From Halorubrum sp. 48-1-W (GTDB lineage: Archaea > Halobacteriota > Halobacteria > Halobacteriales > Haloferacaceae), in contig NZ_QMIM01000001.1 in NCBI RefSeq assembly GCF_003287355.1, positions 124,001-188,000 on the forward strand: a stretch of 64,000 bases of DNA, given 5' to 3'. Shown here piece by piece: positions 25,056 to 33,592 of the stretch. Each line of letters begins with the position of its first letter. Position 1 is the first letter of the stretch. The notes under the pieces are model-generated. The model was not told where the DNA came from and made no database searches. It was given only the letters and a program-made list of their open reading frames with translations. Both the position numbers and the translations under genes were made by a program.

Positions 25056-25358
25056 TCAGGTTCCGAGTTCGTCGATCTCCGTGGCGTCCTCGAGGTCGTC
25101 GCCGAGTACGCGCGCTGCTACGACGCCCAGGACTGCGAGGAGCGCGACGACCGCCAGCGCCAGCCCGACCGATCTCGCCGAGACCCCGCAACACGGGAGC
25201 GAACCGCCGCTCGCGTCCTCGTCGTCGCTCGCCTCGTTGGCTCCCTCGACGTCGGGTTTCTCGTCCGACCCCCCGCCACCGAGGAGACCGTGTTCCCCGA
25301 TCCGGATCGCTCCCTCGTCCAAGTGGACCTCGAGCAACGTGAGTGACTTCTCGCTCAT
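25056..25358 (-). CDS. Small single-pass membrane protein, unknown
   Basis: A 100-residue protein from the ATG at 25358. Residues 1-25 (MSEKSLTLLEVHLDEGAIRI) are acidic and beta-like, then a Gly/Asp/Glu linker, then SLPCCGVSARSVG and a membrane helix VGLALAVVALLAVLGVVAAR, with a short acidic tail. The two adjacent cysteines just before the helix are notable. The architecture (soluble N-terminal strand, linker, C-terminal anchor) recurs in uncharacterised halobacterial proteins. It diverges from the M42 peptidase gene with about 100 bp between starts. Confidence 0.6.
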   Translation of the reverse strand: MSEKSLTLLEVHLDEGAIRIGEHGLLGGGGSDEKPDVEGANEASDDEDASGGSLPCCGVSARSVGLALAVVALLAVLGVVAARVLGDDLEDATEIDELGT

Positions 25359-25458
25359 GACCGACCGTTCTCGCGCCGGGCGCTTAACCGTGGCGTCGAT
25401 CGGGACGACCCGCGGACGGAACCGCGACCTTCTTTTCTTTCGATACGAACGGGAGCGC

Positions 25459-26523
25459 ATGGACGACCCTCGCCGAGCGTTCCTCGACGACCTGCTCGCG
25501 ACGCCGAGCCCCTCCGGGTTCGAGACGGCGACCCAGCGCGTCTGGATCGACTACGTCTCTGCGTTCGCCGACGACGTCAGCATCGACGCGTACGGCAACG
25601 CCGTCGCGGTCCACGAGGGTGACCCGGACGCCCCGACGGTCGCCGTGGCGGGCCACGCAGACGAGATCGGGTTCATCGTCCGCGACGTGCTCGAGGAGGG
25701 GTTCCTCCGGATCGCCCCGGTCGGCGGCTCCGACCGCACCGTCACGAAGGGTCAACACGTCACCGTCCACGCCGACGATCCCGTCCAGGGCGTCGTCGGA
25801 CAGACCGCGATCCACCTCCGTGACCCCGAAAGCGACGAGTACGAAGCGATCGAGGGACAGTTCGTCGACGTGGGCGCGACCGACGCCGAGGAGGCCCGCG
25901 AACACGTTTCGGTGGGCGACCCGGTCACGTTCTCGAGCGGGATCGAGGAGCTCGTCGGCTCCCGGATCGCCGCCCGCGGGATCGACAACCGGACCGGGAT
26001 CTGGGCCACTGCGGAGGCGCTCCGTCGCGCAGTCACGGCCGACGTCGACGCCACCGTGTACGCGGTCTCGACCGTCCAGGAGGAGGTCGGACTCCGGGGC
26101 GCGCGGATGATCGGGTACGACCTCGCTGCGGTCGACGCGTTCGTCGCCGTCGACGTCACCCACGCGACCGACAACCCGGACGTCGACGCCCAGCGCCGTG
26201 GTCCCGTCGAACTTGGCTCCGGTCCGGTGATCGCCCGCGGTAGCGCGAACCACCCCGTCCTCGTCGACCTCGCGCGTGACGCCGCGGACGACGCCGATAT
26301 CGACGTCCAGTACCAGGCGGCCGGGACGCGGACGGGCACGGACGCCGACGCGTTCTACACCGCCCGCGGCGGGGTTCCGTCGCTCACCGTCTCGATCCCG
26401 AACCGGTACATGCACACGCCCGTCGAGGTCGTCGACCTCGAGGACCTGGACCGCGTGGCAGCCCTGCTCGCAGCCGTCGCCGACGCGGCCGACGCGGTCG
26501 ACTCGTTCGCGGTCGATCTCTGA
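25459..26523 (+). CDS. M42-family metallo-aminopeptidase (tetrahedral TET type)
   Basis: A 354-residue peptidase. VAVAGHADEIGFIVRDVLEE has the first His-x-Asp pair; ARGIDNRTGIW supplies the bridging Asp; STVQEEVGLRGARM supplies the catalytic and metal-binding Glu pair; FVAVDVTHATDNP provides an Asp ligand; NRYMHTPVEVVDLEDLDR provides the last His. A PDZ-like domain is inserted at about residues 75-165 as in TET aminopeptidases. TET enzymes form 12-subunit tetrahedra that degrade peptides released by the proteasome. The ATG at 25459 is the family start. Confidence 0.93.
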   Translation: MDDPRRAFLDDLLATPSPSGFETATQRVWIDYVSAFADDVSIDAYGNAVAVHEGDPDAPTVAVAGHADEIGFIVRDVLEEGFLRIAPVGGSDRTVTKGQHVTVHADDPVQGVVGQTAIHLRDPESDEYEAIEGQFVDVGATDAEEAREHVSVGDPVTFSSGIEELVGSRIAARGIDNRTGIWATAEALRRAVTADVDATVYAVSTVQEEVGLRGARMIGYDLAAVDAFVAVDVTHATDNPDVDAQRRGPVELGSGPVIARGSANHPVLVDLARDAADDADIDVQYQAAGTRTGTDADAFYTARGGVPSLTVSIPNRYMHTPVEVVDLEDLDRVAALLAAVADAADAVDSFAVDL

Positions 26524-26663
26524 GAACGCGGGCACGATATCTGAGGACGCGGGCGGCACGAACGACCGCCTCGTCCGCGACAAACCGAGACACGGCGCGG
26601 TCGAAACGGAACTGTTTTACTGCGGAACTCCCTACCTGAAACTGCGACGGGACGCGGACACAC

Positions 26664-26738
26664 GCTCTGGTGGTGTAGTCCGGCCAATCATCTTGCCCTC
26701 TCACGGCAAGGACCAGGGTTCAAATCCCTGCCGGAGCA
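26664..26738 (+). tRNA. tRNA-Glu (anticodon CUC)
   Basis: A 75-nt cloverleaf with no intron and no encoded CCA. The acceptor stem pairs GCTCTGG with CCGGAGC (one G-U). The anticodon stem is TTGCC/GGCAA around the 7-nt loop CTCTCAC, giving anticodon CUC for Glu codon GAG, the major Glu codon in this GC-rich genome. The T arm is CAGGG-TTCAAAT-CCCTG, and the discriminator base is A. The D loop contains GTCCGGCC. Confidence 0.95.
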
Positions 26739-26954
26739 TCCTTTTCGCCACGCGGCCGCTATGACGCGATAGCAACCGAATCGGTATCCGGCAACCAACG
26801 ACGGATCGGTGAACCGGAGCTCACGCCAGTCGTTCGGAAATACCCGGTCACTCGGCAGCACACATCCATCGAGAACGAGCATCCGCGAACTCCACGACAT
26901 CTGTGTGTACTTCTTCGGCCGAGTCGTGTATCCCGTGCGCCAAACGCGGTTGTG

Positions 26955-27356
26955 CTATCGGTCGTCACGACGGATGTTCGTGACGTCGATAACGTCCGTG
27001 AGGAGCCGCGTCTCGAAATCGCTGTCAGCGACAACGAGTTCGTCACCAGTGGACCGCGCGGTCGCCGTAACGAGGAGATCTCTCGCGGCCATGCGTTCCC
27101 CGTCGTCCATCAACTGGTCTTGTATTCGCCCGGCCTCCAAGGCGATTCGTTCGTTGAGATCGAGGGCGCGGACACCGCCGAACTCCTGGCGAACCGTAAC
27201 GACATCCGTACTTCCCGAACCAACCACTCCGTCGATCACTTCGAAGACACAGAGCGAAGAGGTTAGGTAGGGTTGCCCTCGGTCTTCGACGAACTCGACG
27301 ACATCCGGAACGCCTTCGAGCATATCGATAATGACGGAGGAATCGAGAAACGTCAC
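26955..27356 (-). CDS. vapC: PIN-domain ribonuclease toxin (VapC type)
   Basis: A 133-residue PIN-domain protein starting with GTG at 27356. The acidic residues of the nuclease site are in place: Asp in MTFLDSSVIIDMLEG, Glu in CVFEVIDGVVG, Asp in ARDLLVTATA and Asp in LVVADSDFETRLL. VapC toxins cut tRNA or rRNA. The start codon overlaps the stop of the upstream small gene by 4 bp (GTGA), the usual translational coupling of a toxin-antitoxin operon. Confidence 0.85.
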   Translation of the reverse strand: MTFLDSSVIIDMLEGVPDVVEFVEDRGQPYLTSSLCVFEVIDGVVGSGSTDVVTVRQEFGGVRALDLNERIALEAGRIQDQLMDDGERMAARDLLVTATARSTGDELVVADSDFETRLLTDVIDVTNIRRDDR

Positions 27357-27550
27357 CGTTTAAAGCTCTCCCGAGAGCGTTTCACGGCTTCTCGCGCCCG
27401 GTCAGCCTGCTCTTCGTTCCACGCACCGATATTGATGGGAGCCTCGCTCTGTGCCAGGCGTTCAAGGAGCTCGTCAAACGTCTCGTCCTCCCTCTTCAGC
27501 CGCTCCAACATCCGTTTCGTGTGATCGGAGACTCGTATTGACGTGCTCAT
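27353..27550 (-). CDS. vapB: VapB-type antitoxin, ribbon-helix-helix-like
   Basis: A 65-residue protein. STSIRVSDHTKRMLERLKRE has the ribbon-helix pattern of small antitoxins, followed by ETFDELLERLAQ and a C-terminal tail (NIGAWNEEQADRAREAVKRS) that would wrap the PIN toxin. I chose the ATG at 27550 because the conserved sequence starts there and a palindromic operator ends at 27551; an upstream in-frame ATG at 27577 would place the operator inside the coding region. The genes form an operon with vapC. Confidence 0.82.
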   Translation of the reverse strand: MSTSIRVSDHTKRMLERLKREDETFDELLERLAQSEAPINIGAWNEEQADRAREAVKRSRESFKR

Positions 27551-27585
27551 GTGTATACAGTCTGTATACACCGACAACTATTTTT
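27551..27585 (-). promoter_or_regulatory. Operator palindrome and TATA box of vapBC
   Basis: GTGTATACAG-T-CTGTATACAC (27551-27571) is a perfect 10-bp inverted repeat with a 1-nt spacer. It covers positions -1 to -21 of the vapB ATG. A TATA-like AAAAATAG (reverse strand, 27578-27585) lies at -28 to -35. The operator therefore lies between TATA box and start codon, where binding by the RHH antitoxin alone or with its toxin would block initiation. Confidence 0.8.
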
Positions 27586-27621
27586 CGCCTTGCTCGGTGT
27601 TGTGTCTGATTCAAGCGATTT

Positions 27622-28218
27622 TCACGATTCATACTCGGCCCAGATGTATCGTGTCCCGTAACTCCGGTAGGGCCGCCACACCTCGGCGATCTCGCGCATC
27701 TCGTCGCGGGTCAGCTCCTCGCCGTCGTTGTACACCTGCTCCAACCCCTTCCGCACCGCGAGGTCGCCGAGCGGCAACACGTCCTCGCGGCCGAGCGCGG
27801 AGATGAGGTACATCCGGGCGGTCCACTCGCCGACCCCGCGGATCTCGGTCAGCTCCTCGATGACCGCCTCGTCGTCGTGGTCGGCGAGCCCCTCCCGGCT
27901 CAGGTCGGCACCGCCGTCACGGAACGCCTCCCCGGCCGACCGGAGGTACTCGACTTTCGTGCGGCTGAGGCCGGCCCCGCGCAGGTCGCCCTCGTCGGCG
28001 GTTATCACGCGCTCGGGGGTCGGGTCGCCGCCGAGAACGCCGAGGAACCGCTCGTGAATGGCTGTGGCGGAGGCGGTCGAGAGCTGCTGGTTCACGATCG
28101 AGGTACAGAGACGCGCGAACTCGTCGTCCGCGGGCTCGATCGCGAGCCGTCCGTGTCGGTCGACGAGCGTCGCCATCCTCGGGTCCTCGCGCAGGGTCGC
28201 CGTGATCCGGTCGTCCAT
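27622..28218 (-). CDS. DNA-3-methyladenine glycosylase-like protein (AlkA family)
   Basis: A 198-residue HhH-GPD glycosylase. FARLCTSIVNQQLSTASATA is the family helix with the conserved Gln; GLSRTKVEYLRSAGEAF and LTEIRGVGEWTARMYLISAL form the helix-hairpin-helix with the DNA-contact Gly, and the catalytic Asp follows at DVLPLGDLAVRKG. VWRPYRSYGTRYIWAE is the usual C-terminal motif. It excises alkylated purines in base-excision repair. The ATG at 28218 is the start of homology. It is shorter than E. coli AlkA because the N-terminal TBP-like domain is absent, as in archaeal and yeast Mag-type enzymes. Confidence 0.9.
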   Translation of the reverse strand: MDDRITATLREDPRMATLVDRHGRLAIEPADDEFARLCTSIVNQQLSTASATAIHERFLGVLGGDPTPERVITADEGDLRGAGLSRTKVEYLRSAGEAFRDGGADLSREGLADHDDEAVIEELTEIRGVGEWTARMYLISALGREDVLPLGDLAVRKGLEQVYNDGEELTRDEMREIAEVWRPYRSYGTRYIWAEYES

Positions 28219-28339
28219 TACTCCGACGTCGGGTCCGAAGCCACGTGTACGGCTCGATCCCCGACTCAGAATAAACTTACCTTGCGTTTCTCGTTTCGGA
28301 AATGGAAACGTTGAACCGGAACGCTTGCGACCCTCCCGT

Positions 28340-30325
28340 ATGCGACTCGAAGACGTCCAGCGGATCGCGGTACTCGGGGCCGGAAACATGGGGCACGGAA
28401 TCGCCGAGGTCGCCGCGATCGCCGGCTACGACGTGGCGTTACGCGACATCGAGGAGGAGTTCGTCCGGGACGGCTACGAGCAGATCGAGTGGTCGCTCGG
28501 CAAGCTCACCGAGAAGGACCGGATCGGCGAGGAGGAGGCAGAGGCGGCGCTCGCCCGCGTCGAGACGTTCGTCGACCTCGGGGACTCGCTCGCGGACGCC
28601 GACGTCGTGATCGAGGTCGTCCCCGAGAAGATGGCCATCAAGAAGGACGTGTACGGCGAGGTCGTCGAACACGCCCCCGAGGAGGCGGTCTTCGTCACGA
28701 ACACCTCGAGCCTCTCGATCACCGAGCTCTCGGAGGTCACGGATCGACCCGAACGGTTCTGCGGGATGCACTTCTTCAACCCGCCGGTCAGGATGGACCT
28801 CGTCGAGGTCATCTCCGGGAAACACACGAGCGAGGGCACGCTCGAGTTGATCGAGGGGCTCGCCGAGGAGATGGGCAAGACGCCCGTCCGCGTCCGCAAG
28901 GACAGCCCGGGGTTCATCGTCAACCGCGTGCTCGTCCCGCTGATGAACGAGGCGGCGTGGATCGTCGAGTCCGGCGACGCGACGATCGAGACCGTCGACT
29001 CCACGACCAAGTACGACATGGGCCTGCCGATGGGATCGTTCGAACTCGCGGACCAGGTCGGGATCGACGTGGGCTATCACGTCCTCGAGTACATGCACGA
29101 GGTGCTCGGCGAGGCGTACCGTCCCTGCCCGCTGCTCGTCGAGAAGGTCGAAAACAAGGAGCTCGGAAAGAAGACCGGCGCGGGGTTCTACGACTACGAG
29201 GACGGCGGGGTCGAGATCCCCACGGACGCGATCGACGAGGGCGTCCGGAAACGGTTGCTCGCCGTGATGGCCAACGAGGTCGCCGGGCTGATCGGAAACG
29301 ACGTCGCAGACGCCGGGGCGATAGACCGGGCGATGATGCTCGGTGCCGGCTTCCCGGACGGTCCGGCGAAGCTCGCGGACGCCGAGGGGCTCGACGTGCT
29401 CGTCGAGACGCTCGATGACCTCCACGAGGAGACCGACGAGGCGCGCTACGAGGCGACCGACTCCCTTCGCGAGGCGGCCGCAGGGGGCGGGTTCCACGGC
29501 GACACCGGGGGCGACGACGCCGAGGGCGACGGCGCGTTCGCAGCCTACGACACACTCGATGTCGCCGTCGAGGGCCGCGTCGGCCACGTCGAGATCGACC
29601 GCCCGCATCGGATGAACACGATAAGCGGCGAGCTACTCGACGAGTTCGCCGACGCGATCGATCGGCTGGACGCTCACGACGACGTGCGGGCGATCCTGGT
29701 CTCCGGTGCGGGCGACCGCGCCTTCTCGGCCGGCGCGGACGTCCAGAGCATGGCGGCCGGCGGCGCGGACCCGATCGAGGCCGTCGAGCTCTCACGGAAG
29801 GGACAACGGACGTTCGGGAAACTCGAGGAGTCGGACACACCCGTGGTCGCCGCCATCGACGGCTACTGTCTCGGCGGCGGGATGGAGCTCGCGACCGCGG
29901 CGGACCTGCGCGTCGCCTCCGAACGCTCGGAGCTCGGCCAGCCGGAGCTGAACCTCGGCCTGTTGCCGGGGTGGGGCGGGACCCAGCGGCTCGCACGGAT
30001 CGTCGGCGAGGGGCGCGCGAAGGAGGTCATCCTCACCGCCGAACGCTACGACGCCGAGACGATGTACGAGTATGGCTTCCTCAACGAAGTCGTCGAGAAC
30101 GACGCGCTCGACGACCGCGTGTGGGAACTCGCCGAGCAGCTCGCCGGCGGCCCGCCGATCGCTCAGAAGTACACGAAGCGGGCGATACACGCCGGGCGGA
30201 CCGACCCCGAGGCCGGTCTGGAGGTCGAGTCGATGGGCTTCGGCCACGTGATGAACACCGACGACCTCATGGAGGGGATCACGGCGTTCATGGGCGACGA
30301 GGAGCCGGAGTTCGAAGGGAAGTAG
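28340..30325 (+). CDS. Fused 3-hydroxyacyl-CoA dehydrogenase / enoyl-CoA hydratase
   Basis: A 661-residue two-enzyme protein for beta-oxidation. Residues 1-290 are the dehydrogenase: NAD motif VLGAGNMGHGIAEVAAIAGY, the family segment HFFNPPVRMDLVEVI with its catalytic His, and SPGFIVNRVLVPLMNEA. A second dehydrogenase C-terminal domain covers about 290-385. After an acidic linker (about 380-395) the crotonase domain starts at YDTLDVAVEGRVGHVEIDRP, with the oxyanion region FSAGADVQSMA and the segment AIDGYCLGGGMELATAADLR. The order (dehydrogenase first) is the reverse of bacterial FadB but is seen in archaea such as Halobacteria and Archaeoglobus. It may act on CoA-linked fatty or branched acids, or in 3-hydroxybutyrate/polyester metabolism. 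Confidence 0.92.
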   Translation: MRLEDVQRIAVLGAGNMGHGIAEVAAIAGYDVALRDIEEEFVRDGYEQIEWSLGKLTEKDRIGEEEAEAALARVETFVDLGDSLADADVVIEVVPEKMAIKKDVYGEVVEHAPEEAVFVTNTSSLSITELSEVTDRPERFCGMHFFNPPVRMDLVEVISGKHTSEGTLELIEGLAEEMGKTPVRVRKDSPGFIVNRVLVPLMNEAAWIVESGDATIETVDSTTKYDMGLPMGSFELADQVGIDVGYHVLEYMHEVLGEAYRPCPLLVEKVENKELGKKTGAGFYDYEDGGVEIPTDAIDEGVRKRLLAVMANEVAGLIGNDVADAGAIDRAMMLGAGFPDGPAKLADAEGLDVLVETLDDLHEETDEARYEATDSLREAAAGGGFHGDTGGDDAEGDGAFAAYDTLDVAVEGRVGHVEIDRPHRMNTISGELLDEFADAIDRLDAHDDVRAILVSGAGDRAFSAGADVQSMAAGGADPIEAVELSRKGQRTFGKLEESDTPVVAAIDGYCLGGGMELATAADLRVASERSELGQPELNLGLLPGWGGTQRLARIVGEGRAKEVILTAERYDAETMYEYGFLNEVVENDALDDRVWELAEQLAGGPPIAQKYTKRAIHAGRTDPEAGLEVESMGFGHVMNTDDLMEGITAFMGDEEPEFEGK

Positions 30326-30361
30326 ACCGCTCACGCACCGGATGGGTCCACCCTCTCCGAC

Positions 30362-32878
30362 CTATCGATCCCCCGCGAACTGTTCGTCGTAGGCGTTCTG
30401 GACCTCGATGATCCGCCCCCGTCCCAGTTCGTCGAACGACCGGCCGTGACGGTCCTCGGCGATCTGCTCGCGGGTCCTGACGTCGACCGGTTCCGTCCCG
30501 TCGGGCAACGGCTGCCGGTTGTATATCGCCTGAACCTCCCCCGCGGTCTCGGCGCTGAGGTTCCCGAAGTCGACCCCGTACTTCGACTGCGCGATGTCGT
30601 CTCGGCCGAAGGCCGGATCGGAGGGGAGTGAACCGAACTGCTCGTCGTAGGCGTTCTGGACCTCGATGGTCGTCCCGCGGTCCAGTTCGTCGAAGTCGTA
30701 TCCGTACCGGTCGTCGGTGATCTCGTCGCGGGTCCTGATGTCGGCCGGCTCCGTCCCGTCGGGGAACGGCTGCCGGTTGGATATCGCCAGAACCTCGCCC
30801 GCTGTCTCGACGCTGAGGTTCCCGAAGTCGGTACCGTACTTCGCCTGTGAGATATCCTCACGGGTGAACTCCGGTTCCTCGGCCGGCTCCGGATCGGGAG
30901 ACGGACTCCACCCGGAGCCACCGGTCCCCTCGACGGTGATCGACGCGCCGTTCGTACCGGTGACGTTGTAGGACTCGTCGGCGTCGGTGCCGAGCGCGTT
31001 CGTCGTCAGTCCGATATCGCTCGTGCCGACCGCGTCTCCGTCGACGGTCACGGTCGCGATCGTGACGTTCCCGGACGCGTTCGTGTCCGTGAGGCGACCC
31101 GTGGCGTCGACCGACGCGCCGTCGTCGTCGAGACGGGTCGCCGAGACGGTGGAGTTCCCCGGGACGGCGACGTCCGATATCGAGGCGATACGCGAGTCGT
31201 CGACGGTGAGGGTGAAGTCGTACGCACCGACGCCGCCGTCGGCGCCCTCGGCGACGACGTCGTACGTCGCGGAGTCCCGTTCGTCGACGGTCGCGGCGTC
31301 CGGCCGGAGACTCACCGCGGTTTCGGGCGCGGGAGCCGTCTCGATGGCGACGGTCGCTGTTGTGGAGTCGTCGTCGGTGTACACGCCGTAGGCGTGCTCG
31401 CCGGGACCGAGAGCGCGGGCGTCGAGGTCTCCGAACGTGACGGTCTCGGTCTCGCCGGCCTCGAGGCTCACGTTCCGTTCGGCCACCGTCTCGTCGGCGT
31501 CGGGCCTGCCGTTGCCGTCGCGGTCCAGTCGGAACTCGACCGCCCGCGTTGCGTTCTCGTCGCCGTCGTTCGTGACGTCGACGGAGACGTCGACGCCCTC
31601 CTCCGGGGTCGTCCCGTCGGTTGCGGTGGTCCCGTCGGCTACGGTAGTTCCGTTGGCTACGATGATCCCGTCGGCTACGGTCGTGTTGTCAGCGACCGTT
31701 CCAGTATCCGCGCCGGTCGTGTTCTCGACGACGGTCGTCTCGTCGTCGTCGGACGTGTTTTTCACGACGGTCGTGCTGGCGGGCACCGTTACGTTGGTCG
31801 GCCTACTCAGGTTCGTCACCTGGAAGTCGGCCGGTTTCCGTGACGCTTCCACGGCGGTCGTCGCGGTCGCGGAGTCGTCGCCGGTGTACACGCCGTAGGT
31901 GTACTCGCCGGGACCGAGACCGCCCGTGTCGAGGCTCTCGAACGTGATGGTCTCGCTCTCGCCGGCCCCGAGGCTCACGTGCCGGACGGTCACCGTCTCG
32001 TCGGCGTCGGGCCTGCCGTTTCCGTCGTGGTCCAGCCGGAACTCGACCAGCCGAGTTCCGCGCTCCTCGCCGTCGTTCGTGACGTCGACGTCGACGTCGA
32101 GCCCTCCTTCGGGAGTCGCCCCGTCGACTTCGGTCGCCCCGCCGATTCCGGTCGCCTCACCGACTACGGCCGCCCCGCTGGCGACCACACCACCCTCAGC
32201 GCCGGTCCTGTCGTCGAGAAGGGTCGTACTGGCGGGTACCGTTACGTCGGTCGGCCCGTTCAGGCTCGCGACCCGGAAGTCCGGCGGCCCCGGCGGCGTT
32301 TCCACGGTGATCGACGCGTCGGTGGTGTCGGTGGTCGTGTATGCCTCGTTGTTCTCCGTCTCCAGCGCGTCGACGTTCAGCCGGATATCGCTATCCCCGA
32401 TGTCGTCACCGGTGACCGTGACGGTCGCGATCGTGACTCGACCGGTATCGTTCGTGTTCGCCCGTGCGGCGTCGACGTCCGTGACGGAGCCGTTCTCGGC
32501 GACGGTCACGTCAGTCGACGCTTCACCGGGGTTCCCGTTCAAGGACACGTCCGTTATCGAGGCGATGGTGGAGTCGTCGACGTCGACAGTGAAATCGTAG
32601 ACACCGACCCCGCCGTCGGCGTCCTCGACGACCACGTCGTAGGTCGTGGATCCGCCGGAATCCACCGTATCGCTCGCCGGTTCCAGGCGTACTTCGGTTT
32701 CCGGTTGCTGGTCGAACAACTGCGGGGAGAGTACTCCAGCGGAGGACCCCGTGCTCAGTACGGCCCCGCCGACGCCGACGGTCACGACGAGCGCTACCAG
32801 CACGACTGTCATAGCGCCCTGTGCGTCCAGAACCGGAGGAGACCAGTGAACGTTCGGAGGAGACCAGTGGACGTTCAT
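30362..32878 (-). CDS. Large secreted modular protein with cohesin-like, CARDB and C-terminal repeat modules
   Basis: An 838-residue acidic surface protein. A membrane/signal helix lies at about residues 22-45 (MTVVLVALVVTVGVGGAVLS). Then come a cohesin-like domain (about 58-195), a CARDB-like beta domain (about 200-350), a second CARDB-like domain (about 352-510), a second cohesin-like domain (about 512-650), a Pro/Glu linker, and a C-terminal fourfold repeat (about 665-838). The last has the pattern R-[DE]-x-I-x-x-x-[KR]-[YH]-G-x-[DS]-F-x-x-L, then EV-x-A/N; two tandem pairs are seen. The sequence TTVANG-like stretch near residues 385-425 is a Thr/Val/Asn repeat with many N-glycosylation sites. 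Residues 2-15 hold NVHWSPP twice, encoded by a 21-bp direct repeat, so the true start may be the Met at residue 23. Confidence 0.8.
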   Translation of the reverse strand: MNVHWSPPNVHWSPPVLDAQGAMTVVLVALVVTVGVGGAVLSTGSSAGVLSPQLFDQQPETEVRLEPASDTVDSGGSTTYDVVVEDADGGVGVYDFTVDVDDSTIASITDVSLNGNPGEASTDVTVAENGSVTDVDAARANTNDTGRVTIATVTVTGDDIGDSDIRLNVDALETENNEAYTTTDTTDASITVETPPGPPDFRVASLNGPTDVTVPASTTLLDDRTGAEGGVVASGAAVVGEATGIGGATEVDGATPEGGLDVDVDVTNDGEERGTRLVEFRLDHDGNGRPDADETVTVRHVSLGAGESETITFESLDTGGLGPGEYTYGVYTGDDSATATTAVEASRKPADFQVTNLSRPTNVTVPASTTVVKNTSDDDETTVVENTTGADTGTVADNTTVADGIIVANGTTVADGTTATDGTTPEEGVDVSVDVTNDGDENATRAVEFRLDRDGNGRPDADETVAERNVSLEAGETETVTFGDLDARALGPGEHAYGVYTDDDSTTATVAIETAPAPETAVSLRPDAATVDERDSATYDVVAEGADGGVGAYDFTLTVDDSRIASISDVAVPGNSTVSATRLDDDGASVDATGRLTDTNASGNVTIATVTVDGDAVGTSDIGLTTNALGTDADESYNVTGTNGASITVEGTGGSGWSPSPDPEPAEEPEFTREDISQAKYGTDFGNLSVETAGEVLAISNRQPFPDGTEPADIRTRDEITDDRYGYDFDELDRGTTIEVQNAYDEQFGSLPSDPAFGRDDIAQSKYGVDFGNLSAETAGEVQAIYNRQPLPDGTEPVDVRTREQIAEDRHGRSFDELGRGRIIEVQNAYDEQFAGDR
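32834..32875. repeat. 21-bp direct repeat at the 5' end of the surface-protein gene (2 copies)
   Basis: CGGAGGAGACCAGTGAACGTT is followed at once by the same sequence with one change (CGGAGGAGACCAGTGGACGTT). On the coding strand each copy encodes the heptapeptide NVHWSPP. Confidence 0.85.
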
Positions 32879-33592
32879 GCGAGGACACCGTGTTCGGTCG
32901 GAACGGCGTCCGAACGCCCTCTCCAGCCCACTCGTTGTCGTTGAACACCGTCCTCGACGGACCGCCGTCGTCGGTCATCGTTTCGGGCCGACCGTCGTCG
33001 ACGCTCGGATCGTTCGGAGGGAGGGTTCGTCCGGTTCGTGCGGGCCGGTACGGTCCTCGTCGACCACGAGTACGCCACTGGAACCACCCGGACGGACGGT
33101 CGATTCGGTTGGATTGACGCCATCACCTCCAGTTGAGCGGATACTACTTTCGTTATGGATCTACATACAGAATTTCTCTATTAGTGATGTGTCTGTGAGA
33201 TGGATAATCCGATCGTCGTCGCTCACGTTCCGCCCAGCCACGTCCGATACGGAGGAGCTCGCTCGCGGTTCCGATCGGTCCGGTTCGCTCGGCCGTGCTC
33301 GTTCGACGATAGAACCAGGATAATGGACGGTCCGTTCGGCGTCGGCTCACTCGGCTCGGCTTCGACGTTTTCTGGGGCGGGGCGACGGAACCGTCACGCC
33401 GGCCTGCGTAGCCACGTCTACTGCGACGGCACGTTTCGGACGTGATCGCCGGACACCGCGCCTCGGAACCGCCCGGAGATCGACGGCGGTCGATCGTCGT
33501 TACGACGCGTTTAACGCCCGTCAGCGTGCGCCGGCTGGACGCGCCGGAACGAGGGCACACCGTCTCAAAAGAGCACGCCGTAGACGTCCCCG
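32879..33592. other. 714-bp gap between asd and the surface-protein gene
   Basis: No convincing gene is seen. Open frames on both strands are Arg/Pro/Ser-rich and look like shadows of GC bias. A short AT-rich patch occurs at 33137-33195 (for example ATTTCTCTATTAGTG), which could hold a promoter for the minus-strand surface-protein gene, but that would imply a leader of about 270 nt. I see no hairpin terminators or RNA gene. Confidence 0.5.

Noticed and set aside
32879..33592. Several 80-150 codon frames in the gap upstream of the surface-protein gene.
   Set aside because: Composition is that of random GC-rich frames, with no domain, consistent start or promoter.
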